Source: Petunia secreta (lineage: Eukaryota; Streptophyta; Magnoliopsida; Solanales; Solanaceae). From it: a stretch of 64,000 nucleotides of DNA. Location of the stretch: NCBI GenBank assembly GCA_029990175.1, contig JARKIP010000065.1, forward strand, positions 27,816,501 through 27,880,500, read 5' to 3'. The position numbers were made by a program, and so were the translations under genes. The notes under the pieces are model-generated. The model had not been told where the DNA came from. It was given only the letters and a program-made list of their open reading frames with translations, and did not search any database. This document shows positions 35,428-47,209 of the stretch, piece after piece (the first letter of the stretch is position 1; the number at the start of each line of letters is the position of its first letter).

Positions 35428-38400
35428 TGTCATACCTCCATTTTACTTAACTCGGAGTGAGTCAAGACTCGGGTTGACTGGGTAGCTCTTTTGAGTTAAA
35501 AATTGGAGCCGCCACCTAATATGGATTTCTAGTATTAGGCCACCTAAAAGTCTAAGGCCGGAACTTTTATTAATATATTCAATTTTAGAGATTCAAGGGT
35601 AAGAAGTCCAAATGGCTTGGGGAAGAAGGTGTTAGGCACTTCCCCAAGTCCCACAAAAAGTGGTTCCCGCCCGAGCGATTCATTTTTGGGATGTTAAAGG
35701 TTATAAACAAGTAGAGGTTATATTTGCAAATTATCTCACTAACTTAAATAAAATCGACTATCAGTTCAAGCAATATCTCTATTCATGCAAACAGTTTAAA
35801 AGACAGTCAATTCTAAGTATTGGGCCATTGGAATTTTGTAGAAACGGCGCAAGCCTAACGCCTATTCGCACCTTTAGCCTCAGTTTTGCAAATATTAAGT
35901 TAAACAGGCAAATTTTTTTTAAAAAAATAGTCCGAATCAGTTTATTAGTGCAATTTTCAGTATCTATTTATAATTTGCAGCATTAATCAATTTTGCAAAA
36001 AAGGTGAGTTTTGACAAAACAGTTTAGAATTGGTTAGAAAACATGTTGAGGTTATTTTTGAAATAAAATGTTAGCCATTTAGGGTCGGTGTGACTTGACA
36101 TTAATTGTCGAGCCCTAACCATAATAGCTATTTCTTTTTTGGGGTCACTTTTGAAAATATATATGTACAGAGATGTTGTTTATGAAAAAAAGGACCACGA
36201 AACACACAAGTTCACATAAGGGCTGTCACACGTAATATATATATGTACAGGCATGCAAAATACATGATAATACTTATCTAATCTTTAGAAAATACATATA
36301 AGTGTTAGTATGGTTGGCCCCAAGACTCCATATACCGTTATACACTATGAGATTAGTGTACAAGAGCTTAGGTGTTGTAAAACTGGTTTAAACACACAAA
36401 CAGGGCAAGATTTTAAAAAGGTTTTGGCCCAAGCTTTGTTATGCAAAAGGGGGGTAGTCTCGTTTTACCAAAAATAATTCAAATTAAGCAGCTAATCACG
36501 CAATAAGCCCCTGTTTGACGAAAATTATGTATTTCGACAATTTAAGCATAAGAACTGTTCTAAATTGTTTATTTCAGTCTAATAGGCATAATAATAAACT
36601 TGTTATCAGAATTGTCAGATTATATCTGAATGTTACTGTCCGGCCAAGTTCAAATCATTAGACACTGTGTGATAAGTCCAATGTCTCAATTGAATGCAAA
36701 GGCTTCTATTTTCCTATGTATGATGCAATCACATAAAGGGAAAGAGTAAAGGAAAGGCTCCTGGATAGCCAATTACATGGCTTGTTGCCATACACCCTGT
36801 ATTAGAAGATAATACACATAGGGAAACCTAACAAATACAAGCAAAGGAAAAGAGCTAAGGGGGTCAGATAGTGCGTCCACTAGCTCATATTAATGTCGAA
36901 GGAGTCCAGAGAATATCCCTTTATGTGCAGTCATAGAAACACCTATACATTAAACATGGTATAACTTTAAAGCTATCCACACATGGACTGCATAAAAGGG
37001 TTAGCAGGGGAGCCAAGGAGAGGGCTCAAACATTCATACATATAGGCAGTGATCAAACAAGAACTAAAAAAATATATATAGGCAGGTCAGATGCAAAAGC
37101 GAGCAGGGATGTATTCTATGATCTGTACCTTGTCAAGTATTGCAACAGACAAAGAGCAGTATTGAGGCAGTGTAATGCAGCAAAAGGAAGGCTTGCACCA
37201 GTGAGGTGAAGTCTTCTAGTTTTAGTGAAAGAGCAGAGAGAGAGAGATGTTCTCAATATTCAGTAAAAGTTCAGTGTCTGAATGTATGTGTGACTGTGAA
37301 TAAAAGGCCAGTTTATATAGGTGAGGGGTTATGATAGTTCAAATTCAAATGGGAAAACTCATAAGATAAGAGAATATTACCTTCCAGAAATAGAAGGGGA
37401 CACCCTTGGGTGTTCTTTGCAAGTTTAATCAAATCACCCCTAGTTTTAAGGAAAATCAAACCTAACCAAATATGATTCCCTCTCCTTAACCCTAATAGAG
37501 TTTAGGGTCAAGAAATCAATGTAGAAGCATGTTTTAGGATCAAAAATATCCTTAACGGATTGGAGAGATTTCCATTGATACAAGGTTAATCAAATAACCA
37601 TATTCCATTCCAGTTTTCAATTAGAATATCACATTGAAACTAATTGGGATCTTTTAATCATATAGGTCAAATCTCAAGCTAGTTAAAACACATTATTTGC
37701 AAAGATAGCATGCTGAAACAGGATGATCGACTAGATATATTGCACAAAATCAATTCCTAAATCAACATAGATTCCAGACTTGAAGCTAGTGAAGATCTGG
37801 GTTTAAGCTATGATCACACAAGATTCAAGCATACAACATTTAACTAGTCAGTGACTTAGGTAAAGATTACGAATCATTCACGATAACCAATTAACAAGGA
37901 TCCAACGATTATGTTAATTCACATAAGAAACTAGGCAATTTTAGGCTTAATAATCACATAGGTCCAAGAACAATTAGAGAAGAAATAAAAAGTTAAGGGT
38001 TACCCATATACGGAGTCGGGTAGGTCTTGACGCATCTCAAATGTGTTCTTATGAAGAATTTCCTTCCTTCTTTTATAGTAGTAACACCTTAGGTTGCGTT
38101 TCGCCATGGCCGGAGACTTTTTCCGATGACGGAAGTTCTCATCGGCGACGGGTCAGTGTTGAGCTTCGTCGAAATGGAAAAATAGCATAGGGATTTATAG
38201 CGGTCAATGAGAGGATCAAGAAAATATAATTTTCTTGGTGTTTCGCCGGCAAGAATGGCCGGAAGGGGCCATAACAGGCGTTAGGTTTTAAGATGAGAGA
38301 GAGAGAAGGAGAGTGATGGCAGCGGGGTGTGGGGGAAATGGGATATGGAAATATGGTTTGGGGTGTGAAGTGTAATTAAAAATGGAAACCTTAATCCTGG

Positions 38401-38875
38401 CCATTGGATCAACTGTGTGGACGGCAAGGATTTAGAAACGTAGGCATGTAGGTGGCATAAAAAGCTGAGGTGTACGTGTTGTATATGTATAAATTGTATA
38501 TATTGTGCATAAGTATGTATAAAATACATATAAATGTATAGAAAAATTGTATAAAATACTTATAAAATTATATAAAAAATAAGAAAATTAATTGCGAGGG
38601 TTAAATAGTTAGAAAGCCTATTATTTAAGTGTTTAAAATAATTTAGACAATTTTGCTAAAAATGCGAATAATTACAAGAGATTGTAACGGAACGTTAAAA
38701 TTTTGTTAAATAGCAATCGCTTGTGCTAATGTCTTTTAAAAATAGCCTAATTGGCATGTGTGTGTAAAGTAATGATTTTGTATAGAGGTGTATGTGTAGT
38801 AATTATGTGGTTATTAGTACAACTTCATCTAAACAATGGCTATTAAAACAGGATGAACAAAATTTGGTATCAACA
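35428..38875 (-). repeat. 5' LTR of element B
   Basis: 3448 bp, reading on the - strand from TGTTGATACC (38875) to GGAGGTATGACA (35428). The end near the primer-binding site shares the GGTGGCGGCTCCAA-type block with elements A and C. No ORF of significance inside. CA repeats and GA repeats lie near 38290-38310. The partner LTR is off-window. Confidence 0.8.
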
Positions 38876-40171
38876 ACCACTTACACCGAAAAAGCACCGA
38901 CTTTTTCTTGGGCGATCCATTAAAATCTTGCTCTAATATTTACTGGATCACGACATAATAGTCAAATTCTCCTTCATCAGTGCCTGCATTCACCCACATT
39001 CCGCAATGTCAACGCATCTGGATATATTCGATGCGCAACCATCAGGAAACCTCAAATTTTGTAACCACTCACAAATCATTTTTCTCTCATCCAAGACAAA
39101 CATGTAGTTGACTCTGGGCATCCGAAACTTGTTGCCATCTGACTGTAGGTTAATTCAGGTCGCCTACAATATGCATGAACATCCAACCAAGCCTTCAGTT
39201 GTCCATTGTTTTGTTCTTGACATTCATCACAGTGTGAAAGACAACATCAAAAAAATTCTTCTTGATTTGCATCGTATCCAGATTATGTCGAAGAAGGTTA
39301 TCCTTCCAATGATGCAATTCCCAAAATATGGTTTGCTTAGTCCAGTTATGTATAACACCAAAACTAGGTATTCTACGCAATAGTTGTTGCTCAGTTACTT
39401 TAGGATACCCCTTCAACCAGTCCCAAATTTCATGGTCATTCAACCTTCTTGCAGGGTCATTTAAATCACGCTTATTCTTCATAAATGCACATGTATTTCT
39501 CCTAAACTGATGATCATCTGGCAAAAATCGACGTTGACAGTCGAACCTTGAGTGCTTACGCCCATTTTTCAAATAGAACGCTTTTTTATCTTCCATAATA
39601 CAAAGGTAAGAAAACTTACCGGCAGTAGACCAATCAAACAACATTCCCTAAGCAGAAAAATCATTTATTGTCCGCATCAAAGAAGAACGCAAATCTAAAA
39701 TTTTGTTTATTTGAACAATCATATGTTTCCATACCTCCATGCCAAAATATTTTTAATTCATAAATCAAAGGCTTAAAGAATACATCAATCGAGCTTTTTA
39801 GGTTACTTGGACTGCGGATAGTGCAAGTCAGAAAAATATATGGACTTGTCATACACATTTTCTGGTGGTAAATTATACGGTGTGATAAAAACAGGCCAAC
39901 AAGAATATCGTGTAGCAGAGTCAACAAATGAAGTGAACCCATCAGAACTTAAACCCAAGCTGATGTTTTTAGGTTCACTAGTGAATCCCGGATACACCCA
40001 ATCAAAAATCTGCCATGCTTCTCCATCATACGGATGACATAGAATACCATATTGTTTTGTATATTCATGGTGCCATCTCATATGAGGAGCTGATGCAATC
40101 CAGATTGGTATCCAAAGCCGTTGGGAGTTTATGCTCAATATGCGGAACTTAGAATGCTTTAAAGAGAGCTT
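38876..40171 (-). pseudogene. CACTA (En/Spm) transposase TNP2-like fragment
   Basis: Pieces on the - strand in correct order: HMRWHHE and HPYDGEAWQIFD (40138-39950), LGLSSDGFTSF and SCWPVFITPYNLPP, then SIDVFFKPLIYELKIFW, CIMEDKKAFYLKNGRKHSRF, RRFLPDDHQFRRN, FGVIHNWTKQTIFWELHHWK and NLLRHNLDTM (39644-39195), and finally ICEWLQNLRFPDGCASN near 39050. These are the hallmarks of the tnp2 transposase family. Frameshifts occur near 39800 and 39660, and both ends are missing: the right end is cut by the N2 LTR and the left end by element B's LTR. No terminal inverted repeats are visible. Confidence 0.88.
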
Positions 40172-40765
40172 TGAAACAAAGATTCAAGTCAAAGAAGGCC
40201 AAAAGACCAAAATGCAAGCTTGCTGGAATTTTGGGAAAAACATACTCTACGCGATCGCGAGCTAAGCCACGCGATCGTGATGAAGGATCAACTTTCTATG
40301 ACACGCGATCGCGAGCCAAGACACGCGATCGCGATGAAGGATTCTGCGCGATCGCGTGGAGACATGCACGACAGCGCTGAAGCACGGTCAAGCAGCTTTC
40401 TAGAATTAGTATGAGGGGCATTTCAGACAATTTATCATTGTAAATAAATAGCTACTATAAATAGTCTAATCCTAAGCTTAGTCTTTAGTTAGTTGATGTT
40501 TAATTGAGAATAAAAGAACTTAGAAGAGGTCGAGCCCTTCTCAACGTTTATCCGTTTTAGCTTGGAACTGAGTGGGTGTCATCCTAGTGTGGATCCTCGA
40601 TAGGTTCAACTTTCTTTCTCTCTCCCGGATATTCATTTGTGTTTTGAATCGATTATCCTTTCTTTCTTCTATTTCTGTCTTTCCCTGTCCATATTTTATC
40701 ATTGTTGTACTTACTTTATCACTTCCATTTCTTTATCGTGCTTCCGCGTGGTTTTGATTGTTTCA
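40172..40765 (+). repeat. 5' LTR of N2
   Basis: 594 bp with perfect 8-bp ends TGAAACAA...TTGTTTCA. TATA-like CTATAAATAG at about 40455-40464. A cluster of CGCGATCGCG palindromes lies 90-200 bp upstream of it. Confidence 0.8.
40248..40365. repeat. CGCGATCGCG palindrome cluster in U3 of N2
   Basis: Five copies or near-copies: ACGCGATCGCGAG, CACGCGATCGTGATG, CACGCGATCGCGAGC, CACGCGATCGCGATG and GCGCGATCGCGTGG. Degenerate copies recur in the leader (41205-41355). Confidence 0.9.
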
Positions 40766-40767
40766 TT

Positions 40768-40779
40768 TGGTATCAGAGC
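40768..40779 (+). promoter_or_regulatory. Primer-binding site of N2 (initiator tRNA-Met)
   Basis: TGGTATCAGAGC, two bases (TT) after the LTR. Confidence 0.9.
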
Positions 40780-41882
40780 AAGACTCGGGTTTCATTCTTA
40801 CGAATCCACGTTCCTTGTTCATCGTGTCACTAGATTCATGTTCTTGTGAAAAAAATGAAAAATTTTAATTCATGTGTGAAATGAATTCCCCATTCATTGA
40901 AAAGTATTGGGGATTTTTCTATATTGTTTTCCCATTGATTTGGTACCCTCATATCATGTTTTGATGTTATGGATTGAAAATTTGAAAATTAAAGTTTCCA
41001 TTTTTTTGAAACCCTTATTCTTGAGCTTGAAGACATTGATTCTTGAGTTTGAATGTTTGTTTGGACGTGAAATTCATTGGGGTTTGTTGGGAAATAAATT
41101 ATACAACTTTGAGTACCATAGAAATTGAAAAACGAGCTGAATCGAGGTGATTCAAGTGGAAAGTTGAAGTTGAAAATCAGATTCTGTTTCAGCTACAGCA
41201 AAGCTGCACGGTCACGCAAGCCCGGATGCGACCGCGCTGGGAATTTTCACTGACTCAACGCGAAGGCGCAACATCTAGCACGATCGCGAAGAGAAGAATT
41301 AATTTTGGATTTTCACTTGTTCTACACGATCGCGACCTTCCTCACGCGATACCGAAGAGCAACATTTTTCTAGAAAAACAGTTTCTTGACAGATTGTTCG
41401 CAACAGCTTCCGGAAAGTTTCCAATCATCAAAACTCCAACCATTTCATCAAATATAGTGAGTTTCTAGATCATAAACAAAATTTCATCTAAATCCAAATC
41501 CGTTTCGTGCCAATTCGATTCGAGTCTTTCTTGTGGCACTTCCTTACTAGTTTTGTAACTTTTCTCTTTACTTTCGTTGCTTGTTTTCTTTGTTCCAAGT
41601 CTGTTTGTGTGTCCTTATTCGTTTCTTTAGTATCTTATAAACTCCATTCCGAACCTATACTTGGACGTACTAGTTGTTGATCTTATCACTTTGGTTCCTA
41701 TAGAGGGGATAAGGCCATCTTTGAGTGGAAAAAGGCTTGAGTGGTTTGAACAATAGAGTGTAGTCATAAAAGCCAACGACCTTGAGTGTACACAAGAGTC
41801 GAAAAAAATTGAGTGTCATCTTTTGAGTGATATACATGAGGGACTGAACTTGTGAGGTCCTTTACTCTTATTTGTTTCAACT
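40780..41882 (+). other. Leader of N2 with palindromes
   Basis: Non-coding. 41205-41355 contains CACGATCGCGAAG, CACGATCGCGACC and CACGCGATACCGAAG, variants of the LTR palindrome. Confidence 0.7.
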
Positions 41883-43471
41883 ATGGCTTTGGATGATGAT
41901 TGTGGAGGGTATGGTTCGTGTGAAGATGATGTAGACTATGGTTCCTACAGTGATGATGATGGGTATTGCTATGATGATTCGGGAAACCAAGGCTCGTATG
42001 ATGATGAAGCGGGTCACTACGTTGATTATGAGGTTGATCAAGACTATGGGGCTTGTGAAGGTGAATGTGAAGATCCTTATGCTTCTAGTCAAGAACATGA
42101 AGGTAGTGATGCTTCAAGGTATGATATTCCTACTTACTCTTCTTGTGTTGAAATTGAACATGATGAAAGTGGCATTGAGGGAAATGATGATGAAGTTGAT
42201 TATATGAATTGTTCATTTGCAACTTCTCTTTGTTTTTCTTGTGGAGTACAAGGGAGTAGTAGAAGTCCTTCCATTAGTATGAGAGGAGGTGATGGTTGTT
42301 CCATGGGAAAAGGGAGGGTTGCCTATCCTACTTGTGCTAAAGGGGTTAATGCTCCTAACTTCCACGTGAGGGGTGGATTGAGAAGTGGTGTTGCTCTTGC
42401 TACCAAAGGCTTGTATTGTTCTAACAATGCGGTGAGGAGTAGAAGTCGTAGGAGTGGTGCCATTCACTATGGGATAAAGACTAGGGAAGAGAATTCCTAC
42501 TACACTCCTACCCCTAGGAAGAGTTCTTTTGGGTTCCATGGTGAGACTCTTTCCTCAACTTTCAACAACACTTTTAATGTTGGAAGAGTGACGGGAAGTG
42601 GAAGTTACACTAGCAACATTGCTAGTAGAGGAGGGATAAGGGAGACCCAAGTTGGTGTTGATACTCTTGGGCATTCAAATTCTTTCTTGGATGCACCTAT
42701 ACGAGACTTGGGTAGAAGTAGGTTTGTTGTTAAGGTGAATGGTAATGGAGGATACTTGCTCATGATTGGAGATACCGATGCCAATTGCATTAGCACTTCT
42801 TTGGTGAGACTGAGACCCTAGGGATACCGTGCTATAAATTGAAACACCCTTATAATTATAATGGAGTGCGGGTTTCCAAGAAGGCTCGGATGCTCATATC
42901 TCATAGGAGTTACAAGTGTTATGTTTGATGTGATGTGTATCCCATGGCACATTTTGATGTTTGGCTAGGTGAGCCATGGTGTCACAACAAAGAGTTTCAA
43001 TATAGTGCTAAGAGGGGCGCATATCTTGTGGGCATGAACCAAAAGGTTTATGAATTTGCACCTTACGGAACAAAGGGAAAGTTGCCAACTAGTGTACATT
43101 CTTGGGCTATACAAAGAAGCAAGGAGCGAGAACTTCATTCCATGATTGAAAGAGTGCAATCAAGAAGTCCTACAAACACAAGAAGTGGTGGGACAACTGC
43201 TACAAAGGAGTTGACAAGTGTCAACAAGGTGAACCGGAAACCACAAGCTTCAAAGTCAAGTGGTTCACCAACAAAGAAGAAGGAGACATCAAGTGATGAG
43301 TCTCCAAGTCCTGGATTCCGGGTTGATGTAAAGAGTCTACCTACTTCGGCTATGGGTATTCTTGGGCCTCGTCCCAACTCACCCGAATTTGACAGACAAA
43401 AGATTGAGAGGAGTAAGGGAGTGACCGGTGACAACTCCCAAGTGAAAAAAAGGAGAGGTTGTGTTGAATGA
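41883..43471 (+). pseudogene. N2 acidic ORF with degenerate retropepsin
   Basis: Residues 1-110 are extremely rich in D, E, G, Y and S (MALDDDCGGYGSCEDD...). A G/S/R-rich part and VVKVNGNGGYLLMIGDTDANC follow, ending at 42821. After a one-base shift the homology continues (LGIPCYKLKHPY, then CDVYPMAHFDVWLGEPW at 42935-43000, KRGAYLVGMNQKVYEFAPYG). The order D-x-x-x-NC...LG.P..KLKHPY...CDV.PM...WLG.PW is that of a Ty3/Gypsy retropepsin, but the catalytic D-T/S-G is DTD here, so activity is doubtful. Two internal breaks. No zinc knuckle or gag core found. Confidence 0.6.
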
Positions 43472-44255
43472 TGTGAGTGAGTTGTCACCACCCGAATCTA
43501 CACCCGACCTTGAAAAGAAAATGAGGGAGAAGAGAGAAGGAAAAAAGATAGTTGAGAGTGAGGGCACCCCTTATTCTAACACTTATTCTTTATCTTCTTC
43601 TTCTACTTGTTTGAGTTCTTCTGTAGGTACTCTTGGAAACAAAGCAATGGAGCCTCAATCATGTTCCAATGTGGAAGGGCAAGGTGAAGAAGATCTAGAA
43701 TGTGAGCTTCAAGTTGGAGGAACTACCTATGACACTTCAAGTGCATTGAGTGAGCAAGATGGCCACTCAAAGGTATGTGTTAGTCCTTCTTTCCATGAGC
43801 ATGATACCTCCTTGTCTTGTGATATTGTTTGTGAAAACTCTATGCTAGTTGGTGATTTGTAGGATTACAATGTGTTTGAAACTAGTGTAGAGTCGAATGT
43901 TCAACTTGTGTGTGAATGTGAACCACTAGCTAAGAGGGTTGAAAAGCCTCATCATGATGTGAGCTCGGTTTTCATTGAACCTCTCTTTAGTGAGGATATT
44001 ATAGTTGACCTTGCTTGTGATGGGTGGTAAACTTGTCTTCACTAACCCTATGTTTGAAGGGGATTTTGAAATAGGTGGTGATGTGCATTCAACTAGAGGA
44101 AAGTGTGAGTTTGAACCTCCATGGATTGGAATGCTTAACTCTATAGATAATCCATTGTTTGAGACTGCCCTTGGGAGCTTGTCGAGTGAGGAGGATTGTC
44201 TTGGAGGTGATTTTGGAGGTGAGAAGGTATCTCTTGGTGTGTATAAGAGTGCTCT
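43461..44255 (+). pseudogene. N2 post-protease ORF, homologous to the N1 ORF
   Basis: Frames 43461-43862 and then (after TAG) to about 44018 carry VGTLGNKAMEPQ, SPSFHEHD and CEPL..RVEKPHHDVSSVFIEPLFSEDIIVD, strongly matching N1. From 44021 another frame carries GKLVFTNPMFEGDFEIGG and GEKVSLGVYKS, matching the second frame of N1. A deletion at 44018-44020 removed the segment between them; part of it survives at 52225-52282. Unknown function. Confidence 0.65.
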
Positions 44256-45913
44256 CGTTGGCTCTCTTTCCATCTTGGCTCTCTTTGCTTCTCGTGTGAT
44301 CTCCTTGACTTCTCCCATGGCTTTGATTAAGTATCCTTTGGCTGCTACCAAGTGTAAGATGTCTACCTCTGTGCACTACGAATTCCATTGCTCAAGTTAT
44401 GCTTCCAGTGCCTCTATCAGTCCTAATGTACGCTTCTTCCATACTTCGATCTCTTCTTTGTTTTCCTTATCCATCTTGACAGCTTTCAACATGAACTCTC
44501 GGTACCGGATTTGAGCCTCTGCTTCACGATCTCTTACGTTATTCCCACGACTTGGCCCTACTACCACATTTCCCTTTATACTCGAGCGTAACCAGCTTTT
44601 GTAGTTTGGCTCGTATCCAGCATTGTATCTATCAGACGCTAGCGATGCTTCTTCCATGACTTGTCTTCCTTCCCATGACTTCCTAATTCTCTTGACCCTT
44701 GGAACAACATCTTCAGTGTAGTCAAACTAATAATCTTTCGTGTTCGGTATCAATGGTATGATTTGCTTCCTTCCTGCTTGCCTCATTACTCTTAGCGGCT
44801 GATAGGGTTGGAGGCCTCTAAACCCCATAAGTATCACAAAGGATGCCTTCTCAGAACTAATGATGAAATCTGATAAAGGAAACCAAGTGAACATCTACTG
44901 GATTGAGTCCTCCGTTATGTCATCGAACAATTATACCCACTTCTCTGTGCTGCTGGTTGTTTGAGTTTTGGATTTTCATACCGTTCCCCAATCAAGTAGT
45001 TGCAACCAATTGGTTTGGACAATGCTTGTGCACCTCTTGCTTCCCCTAAATGTTCTTTGAACCATGCTTGTAGTAAAAGATTACACCCTTGGAAGTATCT
45101 CGCTCCTCTCTTGCAATAACCCAGAGCTCGATAAATGTCTGCTACTATCATAGGAACTATGGTATAACGATAACCATCAATTTTGTTGAACACTGCATCG
45201 GCAACCATAACAAGTCTTGAACATATGTCATGACTTGAACTCTCGGGGAAGACCATCACTCCTAGGAAACCAATAGCAAATGCAAGTGGTCTAGCCCTCC
45301 TCCAATCACCGTAGGACTCAAACTCCTTCTTATGACTATCATATGCCCTCAAATGTCAAATCCGAGTGTAAAAATAGGAAATGAGGATCTTCTTTTGTTG
45401 TAAAAATCCCAAGTCCACATTTTCTACCGTCCCTAGCTTCTAACGAAACTCGTCGGCTGTGGGGACGCTAGGTGCTAGTATGCGACCCCCTTGCTAACGA
45501 TGCTTGTCTAACCCCGAGTGTGACACAAAACCCCTATTTCTTCCAACAAAGATGTTAATTCAATCTCCCTAAACCTAAACACGTTCAATTTTTCATCCTA
45601 AAATGACACTGCTGCTTTGATCATCTCTCTACATGGTTCCATTTCTAACAGTGAAACCAAATGACCCAAGTATTAACGTACTTCGGTTTGCTCTCCTAGT
45701 GACAGGTTGCTCCACCAATTAGTTAACAAAAGAGGTGTGTCCATAGTCATTCGAAAACGATGGGACTTCTGACTCATTGTGACCTAAAAATAACGAAGAG
45801 ATAAAAGTTAAAACCCCGTCCCTTTTGAGAATAATTGAACAAATCAAAATGCATTTTCATTATCGTCTCATTTTTTTTCTTTTCTTTTCTCTTCTTTTTC
45901 TCTGAAATGCACA
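44256..45913 (-). pseudogene. ORF1a fragment of an element-B-type Ogre (copy 1)
   Basis: Read right to left, MSQ-type start near 45775, LTNWW, FLGVMVFPESSSHDICSRLV, YRYTIVPMIVADIYRAL, WFKEHLGEARG, a middle part and coiled-coil tail (EAEAQIRYREFMLKAVKMDK, to 44397). It covers the whole ORF1a that in B is split by element C and lets its target site be reconstructed. Several stops and shifts. No LTR or gag attached; both ends are recombination junctions (about 44255 with N2, 45913/45914 with the Sirevirus). Confidence 0.85.
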
Positions 45914-47202
45914 TAATTGTATCATTGAAAGGAAGGATCTTAGTACTCCCTCCTTCGATGAACTAATAGGTAATCTAAGAACATATGAACTGCAGAAGAA
46001 AGTCAAGAACATAGGAGAACCAGTTAAAACTGAACCTAATTTAGCTTTATTTGCTGCTAACATTTTTGTTGATGATGAGAAGGAACTGGTCCTTATAGCC
46101 AGAAGTGTCCAAAGATTCCTGAATAAGAAAAAGAGATCTAGTAAACAAGGTAGATCTTCTGACATGAAACAGGGAGGAGAATGCTTCAAATGTGGAAGCA
46201 TGGAGTACTACATTAGCAATGCCCAGTCATGGAAGAAGAATGGAGAAAGAAGTATGTTGAAAAGAGAAGGAAGGCTAAGGAACAGTTCCGAAAGAAGAAT
46301 AGAACTCCCAAAGCAATGGTTGCTGGCTTCCAAGATAGTGAAGATGAGCAGTCTTATGATGATCTGGCTCTAATTGCTCTTGAAGATTCTGATGATGAAG
46401 AAGATGCCGAGGTATTTGTTTCTAAACTCTAAAAGGATGTGAAAAATATGCCTAGAGAGAAATTAGTTAAAGTGTTTCACACTGTGCTAAATGAATTTAA
46501 ATCTCTAAGGGATGGTAAAGATCAACTGCATGATAATATTGATAGTTTAGAAACTGAATACAAAAAGGTTGTAATAAAAAATGACATTCTGAAAAGGAAA
46601 AACAGCATGCTAAAGGAACAGGTCCTTACACTTAAATCAACTGTTCATAAATTGCAAAATGAAAATTTAGAAACTGATACAGTTGGTAAAGGTAAGGGCA
46701 ATGCAAATTCTCACCAGCTTATTGCTGAAGAGAAGTTGAAAGTGACAATTGATGAACTGTACAAAAAAAATGAAAAGATAAGAACTTTGGAAGAGGACTT
46801 GATCAAAACCAAAGATGAACTGAACAAAACTGTTAAATGGAACAAGTCTTCTAAAGCATTAGAATGGTTACATGAAAATCATAGTAGTAATAGGAAGGGT
46901 ATTGGGTTTATGAAATCTCAGTCATTGCCCAAATGGGATCCAAAGGGTAAGTATCTAACTCTTCCTGAAAAAATTGGTTATGCATGCACTGTGGAAACAT
47001 TGGTCACGTGAAAAGAAAATGTCAATCTTTTAAAAAAGCTACACAAAGGAACAGGGTCTATAAACATGTCCAAAATTATGTGGCTAAGAAAAGTGTTCAC
47101 ACAAAGAAAGCATTGTCATTCTGGGCTAGGAGAGATTTAATTCACCATTTTGTTAAAGGAAAGGGACCCAAACTAGTTTGGGTTCCTAAAAGTAACCCCT
47201 AG
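45914..47202 (+). pseudogene. Sirevirus gag, C-terminal part (copy 1)
   Basis: Begins within gag (FDELIGNLRTYELQKKVKN). A first zinc knuckle is decayed (CFKCGSMEYYISNA: His and last Cys lost). An acidic patch (DSDDEEDAEV) and a long coiled coil (46439-46860) follow, then SLPKWDPKGKY and a second, intact knuckle CMHCGNIGHVKRKC (about 46983-47027). Two knuckles separated by a coiled coil are typical of Sirevirus gag. Breaks: stop at 46430, frame changes near 46230 and 46990. Confidence 0.85.
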
Positions 47203-47209
47203 TTTTTTT

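Larger units (their letters stand above)
9685..38875 (-). mobile_element. Element B: Ogre/Tat-type Ty3/Gypsy element, - strand, interrupted twice
   Basis: Read right to left: 5' LTR (38875-35428), primer-binding site, leader, ORF1 part 1 (34768-33524), interruption by element C, ORF1 part 2, a second ORF1-like module, gag, retropepsin, post-protease linker, then interruption by element A at 9685. Joining the flanks of C restores continuous homology with the related fragment at 44256-45913, proving the nesting. RT, RNase H, integrase and the 3' LTR lie left of the window if they exist. An ORF upstream of gag is known for Ogre elements. All reading frames are broken, so this copy is dead. Confidence 0.85.
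40172..44255 (+). mobile_element. N2: non-autonomous LTR element, 3'-truncated
   Basis: 5' LTR 40172-40765, primer-binding site, leader with palindromes, acidic ORF, degenerate protease and the N1-like ORF, then an abrupt junction near 44255 to an ORF1 fragment of the element B family. No RT or integrase and no 3' LTR are seen. It lies in the CACTA relic. Confidence 0.8.

Noticed and set aside
40768..40779. tRNA gene suggested by initiator tRNA-like sequence
   Set aside because: Only the 12-base complement of the tRNA 3' end is present, directly after an LTR; it is a primer-binding site. The same holds for 4101-4116 and 63134-63145.
41877..42207. Overlapping frames of the acidic N2 ORF (M/I/T-rich frames on both strands)
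   Set aside because: Shadows caused by the GATGAT-rich sequence; protein homology lies only in the frame starting at 41883 and its continuation.
44397..44657. Independent host gene (86-codon frame with coiled coil)
   Set aside because: It is the tail of the ORF1a fragment, repeated at 52659-52919 and homologous to 15652-15943.
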